64,000 bases of DNA from an uncultured Sphingobacteriales bacterium (GCA_937991535.1 CALKHN010000006.1:33573-97572); one strand, 5' to 3'. Counted from the first letter of the stretch, positions 26,501-36,278 are shown. Made by a program: numbers and translations. The notes: generated by a model from the letters alone, not told the origin.

Positions 26501-26923
26501 CCCAACCTTACAGATATAAACATCAAGCAGCCCGTCATTGTTAATATCAACAACAGATATCCCCGTTGACCAGCCGTGATCCTGTGGAACTTTTGCTTCT
26601 TCACTCACATCCTTAAAATGTAATTTTCCTTCATTCAGAAACAATTTGTTGCTCCCCTGGTTGGAAGCAAAAAACAAATCAATTAAACCATCATTGTTAA
26701 AATCTCCGGCTCCTACCCCGGCGCCATTGTAAAAGTACATATAGCTGAACATGTTGAGGGTGTTTGTTTGTGTGAGGGTATTATTAAAATCAAGCCCGGT
26801 ATTATTGTGTTCCAGCACTACAAAGGTCGGGTGGGATACCTGCCTGTTTGCATTTGTACAGGCGGCAGAAAAGATAAAACTTACAACAGGGAATAGAAAA
26901 AACAGAAAGGTAATCCGCATCAA
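23582..26923 (-). CDS. Giant VCBS/FG-GAP lipoprotein with ASPIC/UnbV domain (copy B)
   Basis: 1113 residues, a paralogue of copies A and C with the same order of parts: signal peptide and lipobox (FIFSAACTNA), propeller blades with DxNxDG loops (AGDFNNDGLIDLFFAS, VDINNDGLLDVYICK), central ASPIC-like segment (NAIGAKLILFANDG, VKGFMSGMVTPLHIGLG-like), second propeller set. It adjoins copy A without a spacer. Upstream, 211 bases separate it from the oppositely oriented gene at 27136; no consensus -7 element was found there. Confidence 0.88.
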   Translation of the reverse strand: MMRITFLFFLFPVVSFIFSAACTNANRQVSHPTFVVLEHNNTGLDFNNTLTQTNTLNMFSYMYFYNGAGVGAGDFNNDGLIDLFFASNQGSNKLFLNEGKLHFKDVSEEAKVPQDHGWSTGISVVDINNDGLLDVYICKVGKFAGLKSENQLLICKGIEKGIPVYEDQAELYGLNFSGFSTQSAFFDYDMDGDLDMYLLNHAVHQDGSFAPRKRFLNTYDTLSGDRLYRNDGDHFTDVTRQGGINSSAIGYGLGIAASDINLDGWPDIYIGNDFHENDYLYINQKNGTFADENTQRLMHTSKFSMGVDIADVNNDGYPEIMTADMLPADPYILKRSLGDDDYDVFYDKIAFGYNYQYSRNTLQYNRRNGVFSETGLYSGIYATDWSWAPLLMDFDNDGLKDIFISNGIPTRLNDMDYVHFIYNSEIQKRSRDGVIENADIDLMKKYPEIKIPNKFYKNKSGLQFQDMEYTIGNDQPCFSNGAVYADFDNDGDLDVVVNNINDFVLLYENKSVQNGNEDFVSVTLNGPPKNRNAIGAKLILFANDGIRMYENHSVKGFMSGMVTPLHIGLYQTRVDSAFLVWPDNSFQKIGIRPSMRHVAYTYTEGLPFFDYSLIADFSKKNSRPVTDITREVKLDYVHKENSFNEFNREPLMPHMVSTEGPALAVADINKDGLADIFIGASKSFQSAVFLQKPGGVFLNVPQDCLLQDSMYEDVDAAWGDVNNDGNVDLIVASGGNEYYGANEHLLPRIYLNDGKANFVKSQDPFSNLYVTASCIAISDFNGDGFIDLFLGGRAVPWNYGEIPDSYLLQNDGTGKFNDVTQTRAGELSKAGMVTSAVWLDLDKDGDDDLVVSYEWGPITVFLNTNGVFTKKDLIARKGWWNFILPVDIDADDDMDFIAGNLGLNSRLHASVQEPVRLYFNDFDNNDKKEQILSYYVQGREIPFAGKDELQKQMPLLKKKYLYAEDFAKATLTDIFFRGEIKDATVLSADYFSNAILVNNGNLNFSIQPLPWEAQLTSYRDAAIVDANNDSLPDLLLGGNYYPNSIAAGRYDADYGTILINKGNGKLQRENLNGMVIKGEVRHIKPIKIAGKDAFILARNNDSAVVLKFTDPSK

Positions 26924-27135
26924 AGGTTCTTTTTACTTTTAGCCCGAAACTGTATAAAAACTAATGCGCGCATAAAAACGATGACACTAAATTCAGATAG
27001 TAAAGTATACTAAAGTAGTGATATTACATGAATTAATGTATAGTGCATATAGAAAAAAATCGCTCTTAAGCCCTGTTAACACATTTTCTGCCATATCATC
27101 AGTATTTTGCAGCAATTACTTTGAGTTGAATAATT

Positions 27136-28074
27136 ATGAAAAAAAAAATCATTGTACTTGTTTTCATAGCCCTCATTTTAATGACCGCAATAAGTTTTTT
27201 GATACCTTCTCAATTAAAGATAGATGAGACTGTTTTCGTTAAGGCAAAGAAAAATACGGTTAACCGGGCTATTAATAATATCCATTTATGGAAGCAATGG
27301 TGGCCGGGTTCGGGAAGCACCACATCAATAAATGCATTAAGTTATAATAATACGATCTATGAACCGCAACTGCCAGGCTTGTATGCCGTTGCCATCGGCT
27401 TAAAACATGGCAGCGAGCGCCACAAAACGATTTTCTCTATTGTAGACTACAATGCCGATTCCGTTCTGCTTTCCTGGAGAAGTTCCATCCCTGTAAGCAA
27501 TAATCCGTTTACCCGCATTACGCGATACATGCGTGCAAAGAAGATTAGCACTGATATGAGGGACATCCTGTATGCTGCGCAAAAATTCATGAGTGATCCT
27601 CAAAATATCTATGGCATACAAATAGCAAACCAAATCGTAAAAGATACGCTGCTGTTAAATACACAGGCGGTATTTACTCATTTCCCTTCTACCGATGATA
27701 TATATATGTTAATCAACAAACTCACCAAAGCTGCAAATGATGAAAAAGTTCCTGTTACAGGCTACCCTATGATGAATATAGTAAAAGAAAACAGCTCAGA
27801 ATATTTGCTTCGTGTAGCACTCCCCGTAAGTCAGGTCGTAAAAGAGCGGCATGGTATTGTGATCAAAAGAATGGTACGTGGTAATATCCTGGTGTCAAAC
27901 GAAATTGCCGGTGGAAGCAGTGCTGTTGAGCAGGCCTGCAAACAAATGATGAACTATGTGCAGGATTTCAACAAAACTTTAGCTGCGATATCCTTTCAAT
28001 CTTTAATAACCAACAGGCAGCTTGAAAAGGATAGCGCCAAATGGATCACCCGGATATATTGTCCGGTTATCTGA
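27136..28074 (+). CDS. Membrane-anchored SRPBCC/GyrI-like protein, second copy
   Basis: 312 residues with an N-terminal anchor (IIVLVFIALILMTAISFLI) and a region like START/SRPBCC (NTVNRAINNIHLWKQWWPG). The C-terminal half ends WITRIYCPVI. It matches the architecture and length of 5015-5956 and the tail of the frameshifted gene at 4581-5011, so the window holds three relatives. It is inserted on the opposite strand between VCBS copies B and C, and its last 8 bases overlap the 3' end of copy C. Ligand unknown. Confidence 0.65.
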   Translation: MKKKIIVLVFIALILMTAISFLIPSQLKIDETVFVKAKKNTVNRAINNIHLWKQWWPGSGSTTSINALSYNNTIYEPQLPGLYAVAIGLKHGSERHKTIFSIVDYNADSVLLSWRSSIPVSNNPFTRITRYMRAKKISTDMRDILYAAQKFMSDPQNIYGIQIANQIVKDTLLLNTQAVFTHFPSTDDIYMLINKLTKAANDEKVPVTGYPMMNIVKENSSEYLLRVALPVSQVVKERHGIVIKRMVRGNILVSNEIAGGSSAVEQACKQMMNYVQDFNKTLAAISFQSLITNRQLEKDSAKWITRIYCPVI

Positions 28075-31000
28075 TACCTGTTACATCATTTTTCATTTCA
28101 TATTCTACCGGGAAGTCATTATTTCTGAAGAACAGGAAGTGCTTGTTTTTCCCTTTATCAAAAGAAACTATATCTTTTATTTCGCCTTCCACCAATAATC
28201 CCGACTTTGCCGGGCTCACCCATTGAAATACGCCGTTGTCGTTAAGTAAAACATGCCCAAAACTCGCATCCTGCCGGCCAAACTGCGGCAGAAAGCCGAA
28301 CTTATTTCCTCCCAGCACAAGGTCGGGTGTTCCATTGCTGTCAATGTCTGTAACACAAATTGTATTAACGCAGGAAAGTTGCACCATCTGCGGGAGATGC
28401 TGTATAGTGAATGTATTATTGCCCTGGTTTATAGCTACGCAGGAAAAGGGAAAGTTGAACTGTTTAACGGTAGATGATTTGATCATATCTTCAGGAAACA
28501 ATGCCTGTATAGATTTTGTTGCATACGCTTCGTGTTTCAGGCTTTGCTTCCTGATAACAGGAAGCTGATCCTGCATTTCATTCTTTACAAATACCGGCAT
28601 ATCCCTGCCGTCTATGCTGTATGTTAATATTTTATCTATACTGCCATTATGATCAAAATCGTTCAGCCATAGTTTTACGGGCTTTTCGGCAGAAGGATGG
28701 AGATAGAAGTTTTCTCCGATATTTGCCAGTATCAAATCCTGCTTCCCGTCATTATTAATATCGGCCACAGCAACATCCTGCCACCAGCCAAATAGCCCTG
28801 AAAGATTGGTTGCTATTTCTCTAAACTGATTATCTGTGAATGCAAAAACCTTAGGGCTCATCCATTCACCGCAAATTACAAGCTCATTTTTTTTATCTCC
28901 ATCAATATCTGCCCATACCGCTCCGGTTACCATACCAACATGTTGCAAACCGGGAGCTTTTGATGCTGTAACATCTGTAAAGTTGCCCTTCCCGTCATTC
29001 TCCAGCACATAACTTTGTGGCGATACCCCGTATGTAAATGGCACACTTCTGCTTCCTATAAAAAGATCCAGGTCTCCATCATTATCAAAATCATTGGCGG
29101 TAACTATAGCAATATTCATGGCGTTAGGTGGCAGCCGCCTGTTATCAATACTGAAATTTCCGTTTCCATCATTGATATATAACCTATGTTGAAGCTCGGG
29201 CAGACCCTGCGGGTAATTATTACCACCCGCACCAACAAAAAGATCTTTATCGCCATCACCATCACAATCAAAAAACAATACCCCTGTATCTTCGAACATG
29301 ACAAAGCGATCAAACAGCGGCTCCGTTTTCCTGATAAACCTGCCATTGGGCTGCTGTATATACAGTTGACCGGGCTGGTTGGCCGCGCCCCCTACATATA
29401 TGTCCACTAATCCATCATTGTTTACATCCGCAGTATCAGCTTTGGGGCCTTCCCTCGACAACAGAACAGGAACATTACGTTCATTGTAAAAATCCACATG
29501 GTTATCTTCTGTATGTTTTTCAAAAGCATTGGCAACGGGCTTTAAAAAAGTAGCTGTGGCATTGTTACCGGGCAATACTTTTTGCGTATGGGAGGGCTTG
29601 GTAATACTATAGGTTGTATCAACCGATGGATTGTAATACATGGAATAAGACCGATCCGGCCATATGATCATCATCGAATCAGCTTTGCTGTTCCCAAGCC
29701 CAATGATATTTTTATAATCAACGGAAGATTGAAAGCCCCTGGTTGGTATAACCTCACGTGTGTATATTGTATCTCCTGAAAAGATTATAATGGAACTGCC
29801 AACGGCGAAAGTATTTTTATCCGCCTGTTTTAGGGTAATAGCAATATAGTGGTTATTCTCTTGTTCTCTTGCATTATTGCGGTATATAAAAGCAGGTCCG
29901 TTTACATTGTTCGTGACCAGGTCAAGATCGCCATCGTTATCAAGATCTCCGTAAGCGGAGCCATTGGAGAAGGAAAGTTGATTTAATCCCCATTCGCTAC
30001 CTGTATCTTTAAAAGTGAGATCACCATTGTTTTTAAAGGCCTTATTCGATATAGGCACAGAAGGCATTTTATTAATAATGCTTTCAATTTCCTCTTTCTT
30101 GCCGGTAAGTACCATTTTTTGAATCATATCATTGGCAAAAAAATTCATGAAATCAAGATTGGTCACATCATGATAAATACCATTACACACGAAAATATCA
30201 TTCCAGCCGTCATTGTCTGCGTCAAAAATCAAACCGCCCCAGCTCCAGTCTGAAGCGGCAACACCGCTAAAGTAGGCGATCTCATAAAATTTCCCTGCTC
30301 CGCTATTTAGCTGCAAGGTATTCTGCGTGAATTGATGATAAAAGCCGGAGTTTTCTTTTAAATGATACACATCATAATTCTCGAATGAAGTAGTTGTTTT
30401 AATGCGTTTGTCCTCGTAAGGCAGCATGTCGGTGGTAAAAATATCCGGTAGTCCGTCATTGTTAATATCAGCCAGATCAGCGCCCATTGAAGCCAGGCTG
30501 GTATGCTGCACCCAGCTCTCCAATTCATCTTTAAATGTGCCGTCCTTTTGATTTATATACAGGTAATCCCGCTCAAAAAAATCATTGGAAACATATATAT
30601 CAGGATAATGATCTCCATTTACATCACCCACCGTTGCTCCTAATCCAAAACTGATAAGGCTGCCGTAAATTCCCGCTTCTTTGCTTACATCTGTAAATTT
30701 GCCATTGTCGTTTCTCAGCAGGCGATCTCCTCCGCCTTTCAAAAAGTCGGCGACAGGCCAATCGGCTGCACGTAAATTTCTTTTATTGGCATAGTTTAAT
30801 GTGTTAACAGGAATAAAACTGTTATTGATAATAAAACAATCCAGGTCGCCATCCATATCATAATCAAAAAAGGCCGCATGTGTTGTATATCCACCACGGT
30901 TGGTAAGCCCGTACTCAGCCGCGGATTCCTGAAATGTTAAGTCACGATTGTTGACGAATAATTTACATTCCGGCGGGCGGCCATCTATATAACCCGCATT

Positions 31001-31414
31001 GCAAACAAAAATATCAAGCCATGCATCGCCATTGATGTCTACCAGCACAACGCCTGTGCTCCAATCTTCCTTTTCTTCTATGCCCGCCCTTTCAGAGATA
31101 TCTTCAAAATGCCAGTCGCCTTTATTAAGGTATAATTTATTACTGCCCATATTGGCCGTAAAAAAAACGTCGGCAAGCCCGTCATTATTGATATCACCAA
31201 TAGCTACCCCGCCACCATTGTAAAAATTGCGGTAACTGAAAATATTGAAGTCTTTCGTATTATGGATATTGTTAGAAAAATCAATACCGGTTTGCTCCAT
31301 AGCAGTAAATAATAAGGGACGGGCGCTATTCTTTTTTTCCTCTTCTTTACAGGAAAAAACAGTGCATAGCAGAAAAAAGAGTATAGATGATCTATAAAGA
31401 GAGTATGGTTGCAT
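28067..31414 (-). CDS. Giant VCBS/FG-GAP lipoprotein with ASPIC/UnbV domain (copy C)
   Basis: 1115 residues from the ATG at 31412-31414, chosen because it directly precedes the lipobox signal peptide (SSILFFLLCTVFSCKEEEKK); an extension to 31513 would run through the susD terminator. Blades carry IGDINNDGLADVFF, VDINGDAWLDIFVCN, DADNDGWNDIFVCNG. The central ASPIC-like part is GSSIIIFSGDTIYTREVIP then TRGFQSSVDYKNIIGLG. A -7 element at 31454 suggests it can be transcribed separately from susCD, with which it is collinear. Confidence 0.88.
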   Translation of the reverse strand: MQPYSLYRSSILFFLLCTVFSCKEEEKKNSARPLLFTAMEQTGIDFSNNIHNTKDFNIFSYRNFYNGGGVAIGDINNDGLADVFFTANMGSNKLYLNKGDWHFEDISERAGIEEKEDWSTGVVLVDINGDAWLDIFVCNAGYIDGRPPECKLFVNNRDLTFQESAAEYGLTNRGGYTTHAAFFDYDMDGDLDCFIINNSFIPVNTLNYANKRNLRAADWPVADFLKGGGDRLLRNDNGKFTDVSKEAGIYGSLISFGLGATVGDVNGDHYPDIYVSNDFFERDYLYINQKDGTFKDELESWVQHTSLASMGADLADINNDGLPDIFTTDMLPYEDKRIKTTTSFENYDVYHLKENSGFYHQFTQNTLQLNSGAGKFYEIAYFSGVAASDWSWGGLIFDADNDGWNDIFVCNGIYHDVTNLDFMNFFANDMIQKMVLTGKKEEIESIINKMPSVPISNKAFKNNGDLTFKDTGSEWGLNQLSFSNGSAYGDLDNDGDLDLVTNNVNGPAFIYRNNAREQENNHYIAITLKQADKNTFAVGSSIIIFSGDTIYTREVIPTRGFQSSVDYKNIIGLGNSKADSMMIIWPDRSYSMYYNPSVDTTYSITKPSHTQKVLPGNNATATFLKPVANAFEKHTEDNHVDFYNERNVPVLLSREGPKADTADVNNDGLVDIYVGGAANQPGQLYIQQPNGRFIRKTEPLFDRFVMFEDTGVLFFDCDGDGDKDLFVGAGGNNYPQGLPELQHRLYINDGNGNFSIDNRRLPPNAMNIAIVTANDFDNDGDLDLFIGSRSVPFTYGVSPQSYVLENDGKGNFTDVTASKAPGLQHVGMVTGAVWADIDGDKKNELVICGEWMSPKVFAFTDNQFREIATNLSGLFGWWQDVAVADINNDGKQDLILANIGENFYLHPSAEKPVKLWLNDFDHNGSIDKILTYSIDGRDMPVFVKNEMQDQLPVIRKQSLKHEAYATKSIQALFPEDMIKSSTVKQFNFPFSCVAINQGNNTFTIQHLPQMVQLSCVNTICVTDIDSNGTPDLVLGGNKFGFLPQFGRQDASFGHVLLNDNGVFQWVSPAKSGLLVEGEIKDIVSFDKGKNKHFLFFRNNDFPVEYEMKNDVTGIR

Positions 31415-31453
31415 TAAAGGTTTCAGTTTATACAGACAATTAAAAACTTTCGT

Positions 31454-31461
31454 CAAAAATA
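31454..31461 (-). promoter_or_regulatory. -7 element for VCBS copy C
   Basis: The minus strand reads TATTTTTG (TAnnTTTG), 39 bases upstream of the ATG at 31414 and downstream of the susD terminator. A TTG (31478-31480) lies 16 bases upstream, slightly closer than usual. Confidence 0.45.
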
Positions 31462-31485
31462 AGTTGTGGAGATGATACAAGAAGA

Positions 31486-31508
31486 AAGGCTGCCTTTCAA
31501 GCAGCCTT
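31486..31508 (-). terminator. Intrinsic terminator after susD
   Basis: AAGGCTGC (31486-31493) pairs with GCAGCCTT (31501-31508), 7-base loop. On the minus strand the stem is followed by TCTTCTTG. It begins about 30 bases after the SusD stop codon. Confidence 0.7.
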
Positions 31509-31538
31509 AGCATTATCTAATCATATAATTCAGCAAAA

Positions 31539-33086
31539 TCAATAGCCGGGATTCTGAGTAAGATTAGGATTAACCGCTAGCTGGTTAGCCGGAATAGGAA
31601 ACAGCAAATTTTTAGGATCATCCGCTGTTTTTTCCTGCCAGGCATCATTGTATTTGCCAAAGCGCACCAGATCCTGGCGTCTCCAGCCTTCCCAGTAAAA
31701 CTCCCGTCCTCTTTCATCAAGCAGGTTAGCTTCGGTTAATGAAGCAAGCGCGGTTGCGCCACGTGTTGACCTTAATGAATTTACAATTGCCAGGCCGTCT
31801 GCTGCCCTGTCTGTTCTTAACAGCGCTTCCGCTTTCATTAATAACACATCAGCGTATCGGAAATAAGCCCAATCATTGTTTTTCTGGTCGCCAGAGGTTG
31901 CATAATCATACGGATATTTTATAGCTCTTATACCGGTCATTTCCAGATTGCTTCCTGTTTCACGCAGACTAACTTCTCTTGTAAAAGCAAGATTAACGCC
32001 CTGCCGGTCTTTTAATGGCGCATCAGTCGTAAGGTTGTATTGCTGTCCGAATAAAAGACCAACATTTTGCCTGTTACCTGGATTAGGGAGGGCTCCGGGG
32101 TAGTTATAGTCAATACCTCTTCTTTCGTCAGAAGCTTCAAACTTGTCATAAAAGTCAGATAATGTAGCAAATCCATTCCAGCCTCCGGGATCCATATTAT
32201 AGTGTGCGATCTGGTACCAGGCATTCCTTATATCGGACCCGCGTATACCATTCTCATTAAAAAAAGTGAATATATTTTCTTTAGATATAGTATTATTGGC
32301 TGGAGCAAAATTATCAAAGTACTTGCCGGCAGCGCTTAGCACATATTTGCCACTACCAATGATCTCATCAGCAAGTGTTATTACCTGGTTCATATCCGCA
32401 GGATCAAAAGTGGGATTGGCACGATCATCTTTGAAAACGCCCTTATTAAGATAGGTCTTCATCAATAAAACCTTTGCTGCATTTTTACTTGCTGTATAAG
32501 CCGGTACATTATCAGGCAAATCATTCATGATGGCATTAAGCTCACTGATAATAAAATCGGTGGCTTCCGTTCCCTTGAGCGTAACAGGATCAAGCCTGTA
32601 ATCAGTAAGATCTTCCCTGTAAGGAACCTGGTTCCATCCATCTACCACAGAAAATACAGTCAATGCTCTTAAAAATCTTGCTTCAGCACCCTGCTGTGCA
32701 CTTGGGTTGAATTGCAGTACATTGGATGCATTAAACTGGGCAGACAGAAGGTCGCTGAAAGCACCGCTGATTTGGCCGTGGTCGGCATTCCAGGTGTGTG
32801 CATGCAAAGCACGCCATTGCCCGTTATCATCCCAGTCTGGCCCCCTGGTTGGAGCGATCGCTTCGTCGGATGTATGCTCCTGAAGATGCCAGAAATTACC
32901 ATCCTGGTAAGTAGCAAAAGAATTGTAGGTTGAAGTTAATAAGCCTTCGGCAGTAATACTACTCAAGTCATTCTGGCTTATTTCACTATTGAATGATTCT
33001 TCTAACTTGGTACAGGAAAAAGAACCTGCCATTAGAAGAAAAAAGAATATTTTTTTCATATGTTTCATATAACTAAGTTTATTCAT
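31539..33086 (-). CDS. SusD/RagB-family nutrient-binding lipoprotein
   Basis: 515 residues. The signal peptide has a lipobox (LLMAGSFSCTKLEE). The family's N-terminal TPR region (ARFLRALTVFSVVDGWNQVPY) and C-terminal motif (RGREFYWEGWRRQDLVRFGKY, then LLFPIPANQLAVNPNLTQNPGY) are clear. SusD forms a lid over the SusC pore and binds the substrate. The first in-frame ATG (33086) is used; ATGs at 33068 and 33059 are also possible. Gap to susC is 16 bases. The substrate is not shown; no glycoside hydrolase lies in this locus. Confidence 0.93.
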   Translation of the reverse strand: MNKLSYMKHMKKIFFFLLMAGSFSCTKLEESFNSEISQNDLSSITAEGLLTSTYNSFATYQDGNFWHLQEHTSDEAIAPTRGPDWDDNGQWRALHAHTWNADHGQISGAFSDLLSAQFNASNVLQFNPSAQQGAEARFLRALTVFSVVDGWNQVPYREDLTDYRLDPVTLKGTEATDFIISELNAIMNDLPDNVPAYTASKNAAKVLLMKTYLNKGVFKDDRANPTFDPADMNQVITLADEIIGSGKYVLSAAGKYFDNFAPANNTISKENIFTFFNENGIRGSDIRNAWYQIAHYNMDPGGWNGFATLSDFYDKFEASDERRGIDYNYPGALPNPGNRQNVGLLFGQQYNLTTDAPLKDRQGVNLAFTREVSLRETGSNLEMTGIRAIKYPYDYATSGDQKNNDWAYFRYADVLLMKAEALLRTDRAADGLAIVNSLRSTRGATALASLTEANLLDERGREFYWEGWRRQDLVRFGKYNDAWQEKTADDPKNLLFPIPANQLAVNPNLTQNPGY

Positions 33087-33102
33087 TTTGTTTATGGATA
33101 TA

Positions 33103-36075
33103 CTATAGCGAAAAATTAACTCCCAGTATAACTGTTCTTGCCGAAGGATAAGGAATATAATCTATCCCTATTGACGGGATGCCGTCAACAGAGCCATCTG
33201 TACTTACTTCCGGATCAAATCCACTGTACTTTGTTATTACAAAAAGATTTTGACCGGTAAGTGAGATGTTTACATTCCTGAAAGCACTTCCGATGTCCCC
33301 TATTCTATAGCTTAAGGTTGCATTAGCCATCTTCATGTAATTTCCTTTTTCAAGATAGCGGGTAGAGGGAGCCGCGGCATTGGACGTAGCTTCCTTTGCA
33401 TCCGTATTAAATATTGATTTTGCAACATTTCTGCCACCTCCGAGATTACCAATTCCCAATACCGTAGCGGCGGTGTTGTTGAACAGATAGTGACCGAATG
33501 TTCCGTTCATATTGATGGTTGCCGTAAATTTCCCGTAAGAAAAATCGGTTGACAACCCCAGGAGCATTTTAGGATTGGGGCTGCCAACATAATATTTAAA
33601 TGCAGAGGGATCGCCATCTTTATATATGCTTTGCCCTGTAGACTTGTCAATGCCTTCAAAAATACCAAGGTACCATACATTCAATGGTTGATCGTTAACC
33701 ACCCGTTGCCCGTATACATCTGTAAAACCCTGGCCTCTTAATGCCCCCGTCTGGTAAAATCCTGAAAGGCCTTTCACGGTGTTTTGCAGGAATGACGCGT
33801 TACCGGTAATATTCCAGTTGATATTGTCTCTTCTCATCAAAGCACCTGTTAAAGTGATTTCCCAGCCTTTATTCAATACATACCCATCAAGATTCACCCA
33901 TATTTTACCGCTTGGGGCAGGCTGTGCCAGTGTTCTTTCAAACAAAACATCTGTGGTCTTTTTATAGAAATAATCTACAGAACCATATAATCTGCCATCC
34001 AATATTTCAAAATCAATCCCGGCATTGGTAGTGGCTGATGTTTCCCATTTCAGATCAGGATTGGCAAAATTGGTTTGAGAATATCCGCCACTGTTACCGC
34101 CTATTGAAAAACGCGCTAATGATGCGCCGGATACAAATTCCTGGTTACCTGTTTTACCCCAGCCAAAACGAAGTTTGAGACTGTTGAAAATGTTGTTTCC
34201 TTCCATGAAAGACTCATTGCTGAGATTCCACGCAGCTCCCAAAGACGGGAAGTAACCGTACTTTTTATTTTCACCAAAACGGGTAGAACCATCTGCACGA
34301 AATGTACCGGTAATTAGGTACTTATCATGGAAATTCAGGATAGCCCTGGCAAAGTAAGATTGTAATTCCGTAGTAGGTGAAGCGTAAGAGCCTATCTGTC
34401 TGTTTGAAGTGATCCCCTGCTGTATATAGTTGTAATAATCGAGCCCTATATTTTGAAAATCTTTGCCGGACATACCATTACCACGGTTGTCAAAAATCAG
34501 CCATTCGTGTCCCGCAACAGCATTCACATTAAATCCGGAAGCAACTTCTTTATTATAGCTTAAGGTATTGGTGATCTGCTGGTTGGTTTGCTCATCATTA
34601 CCAATAAATGCATTACCGTGATCAAGCACACCATCCAGGTTTAAACGGCGATCAACCATACCCTTTCTAACACCGGTTTGGCGGTTAACACTGTATAAAA
34701 ATTTATATTCCAGGTCATCGGTTATTTTATATGAAGGAGAAATACTCGCGATAATAGTATTTACTACCGCCCGGTCTTTGTAATATGCTAATGACGAAAG
34801 CGGGTTAATTGTTGTTCCGCCAAGTGTTGTTATAGAATCAGCGCTCTGCCTAACCTTTAAGGTGGGGTTCCATTGTAATGCTTGTGAAATAACGTTACCT
34901 TCAAATCCAACGAAAGCAGATATGGGTGCAATATGTTCATTGGTTTGGGTAACGAGCACATTAACGTCCAAACCAAGCTTTTTACTTTCGAGGAATTTGA
35001 AGCTGCTGGTTAAATTAGCCGTGATCTTCTTTAGCTGAGACGTTTCAATTACCCCTTCCTGGTTAAGATATCCTGCAGAAACACGGTATCTGCCGTTTTC
35101 TGTTCCACCGCTTATTGCTGTATTATAATTTTGCGTAATGGCTGTTCTGGTTATAGCGTCCCAGGCATTCTCATTACCACCATAATCTCCACTGGCTATA
35201 TTATAGTCCTGTAAAACTTTTCTGTATTCATCAGCGTTCAGCACATCAAGCTTCTTCAGAACGTTTGATAAACCTACAGAGGCGCTGGCATCCAGTTGAG
35301 GCGCACCGCTTTTGCCGCGTTTGGTAGTAATAAGAATAACGCCGTTGGCCCCGCGCGAACCATAAATTGCAGTAGCAGAAGCATCCTTTAATATTTCCAT
35401 ACTGGCAATATCATTAGGGTTGATGAAGTTCAAAGGATTGCCTCCATCGCTTCCATAGCTTCCTCCGCCACTTGTACCCGGCCGGGATGAACCGCCAGAA
35501 AGCGGCACGCCATCAATAACAAACAATGGCTGGTTGCCCGATCTGATAGAAGAACTGCCCCGTACCCTTATGGTTGTAGAACCACCCGGTTGACCGGTAT
35601 TGTTTATTACCAATACGCCTGCAGCCTTACCTTGTATGAGCTGGTCGGGCGCTGTGATGACCCCTCTGTTAAAGTCTTTTTCCTGCACTGAAGCAACAGC
35701 GCCGGTAAGATCTTTTTTACGGGCAGTGCCATAACCCACTACCACCACTTCTTCCAAGTTGGAAGTAGAGGCAACAAGCAAAATAGAAAGATTATCGGAA
35801 TCAATGGGTACCTCCTGGCTTTCATAACCCACGGCCGATACGGCTAAGATTTTTGCAGAAGCGGGAACGGTAATGGAGAAGTCGCCGCTCGTATTGGTAG
35901 TAGTTCCCGAGCGGGAGCCCTTAACCTGGATAGTTGCTCCTACTAAAGGTGAACCATCCTTACTATCCGTTACTTTACCCGTGACCGTTCTGTTTTGAGC
36001 TAATGCGAGAGAAACAGTGAAAAACAGCAGGAATATTGACAATGCAATATTTTGCAGCAAACGTTTTGGCGCCAT
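33103..36075 (-). CDS. SusC/RagA-family TonB-dependent outer-membrane receptor
   Basis: 990 residues from the ATG at 36073-36075; the frame also opens at a TTG three codons upstream. Order: signal peptide, carboxypeptidase-like domain (VTGKVTDSKDGSPLVGATI, ~30-110), TonB box region (EEVVVVGYGTARKKDLTG), plug with the SusC signature (DASATAIYGSRGANGVILI), then a ~700-residue barrel ending in an aromatic-rich strand (ARTVILGVNFSL). It imports oligomeric nutrients with SusD using TonB energy. The linked VCBS lipoproteins may act in surface capture (inference). Confidence 0.95.
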   Translation of the reverse strand: MAPKRLLQNIALSIFLLFFTVSLALAQNRTVTGKVTDSKDGSPLVGATIQVKGSRSGTTTNTSGDFSITVPASAKILAVSAVGYESQEVPIDSDNLSILLVASTSNLEEVVVVGYGTARKKDLTGAVASVQEKDFNRGVITAPDQLIQGKAAGVLVINNTGQPGGSTTIRVRGSSSIRSGNQPLFVIDGVPLSGGSSRPGTSGGGSYGSDGGNPLNFINPNDIASMEILKDASATAIYGSRGANGVILITTKRGKSGAPQLDASASVGLSNVLKKLDVLNADEYRKVLQDYNIASGDYGGNENAWDAITRTAITQNYNTAISGGTENGRYRVSAGYLNQEGVIETSQLKKITANLTSSFKFLESKKLGLDVNVLVTQTNEHIAPISAFVGFEGNVISQALQWNPTLKVRQSADSITTLGGTTINPLSSLAYYKDRAVVNTIIASISPSYKITDDLEYKFLYSVNRQTGVRKGMVDRRLNLDGVLDHGNAFIGNDEQTNQQITNTLSYNKEVASGFNVNAVAGHEWLIFDNRGNGMSGKDFQNIGLDYYNYIQQGITSNRQIGSYASPTTELQSYFARAILNFHDKYLITGTFRADGSTRFGENKKYGYFPSLGAAWNLSNESFMEGNNIFNSLKLRFGWGKTGNQEFVSGASLARFSIGGNSGGYSQTNFANPDLKWETSATTNAGIDFEILDGRLYGSVDYFYKKTTDVLFERTLAQPAPSGKIWVNLDGYVLNKGWEITLTGALMRRDNINWNITGNASFLQNTVKGLSGFYQTGALRGQGFTDVYGQRVVNDQPLNVWYLGIFEGIDKSTGQSIYKDGDPSAFKYYVGSPNPKMLLGLSTDFSYGKFTATINMNGTFGHYLFNNTAATVLGIGNLGGGRNVAKSIFNTDAKEATSNAAAPSTRYLEKGNYMKMANATLSYRIGDIGSAFRNVNISLTGQNLFVITKYSGFDPEVSTDGSVDGIPSIGIDYIPYPSARTVILGVNFSL

Positions 36076-36119
36076 AACAAGCAAATTAGAGTTTTAAGTA
36101 TAGAAGTTTCCTCTTAAAT

Positions 36120-36134
36120 GTGTATATAATACAC
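36120..36134. promoter_or_regulatory. Perfect palindrome in the susC/acyltransferase gap
   Basis: GTGTAT (36120-36125) and ATACAC (36129-36134) around ATA. It lies 45 bases upstream of the susC ATG in the divergent 203-base gap. Possible operator, weakly supported. Confidence 0.3.
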
Positions 36135-36278
36135 GAAATCGGGCACACAATATTAACATATTTTTTCCAAACGAAAAATTTTCCGGCTGCTCATTTTTTC
36201 ATTTCTGTCATTTTTAAAAAGGTAAAAATCAGCAAATGCATATATTCGTTTTTTCACCCGCCCTTTACAAAATATTTT

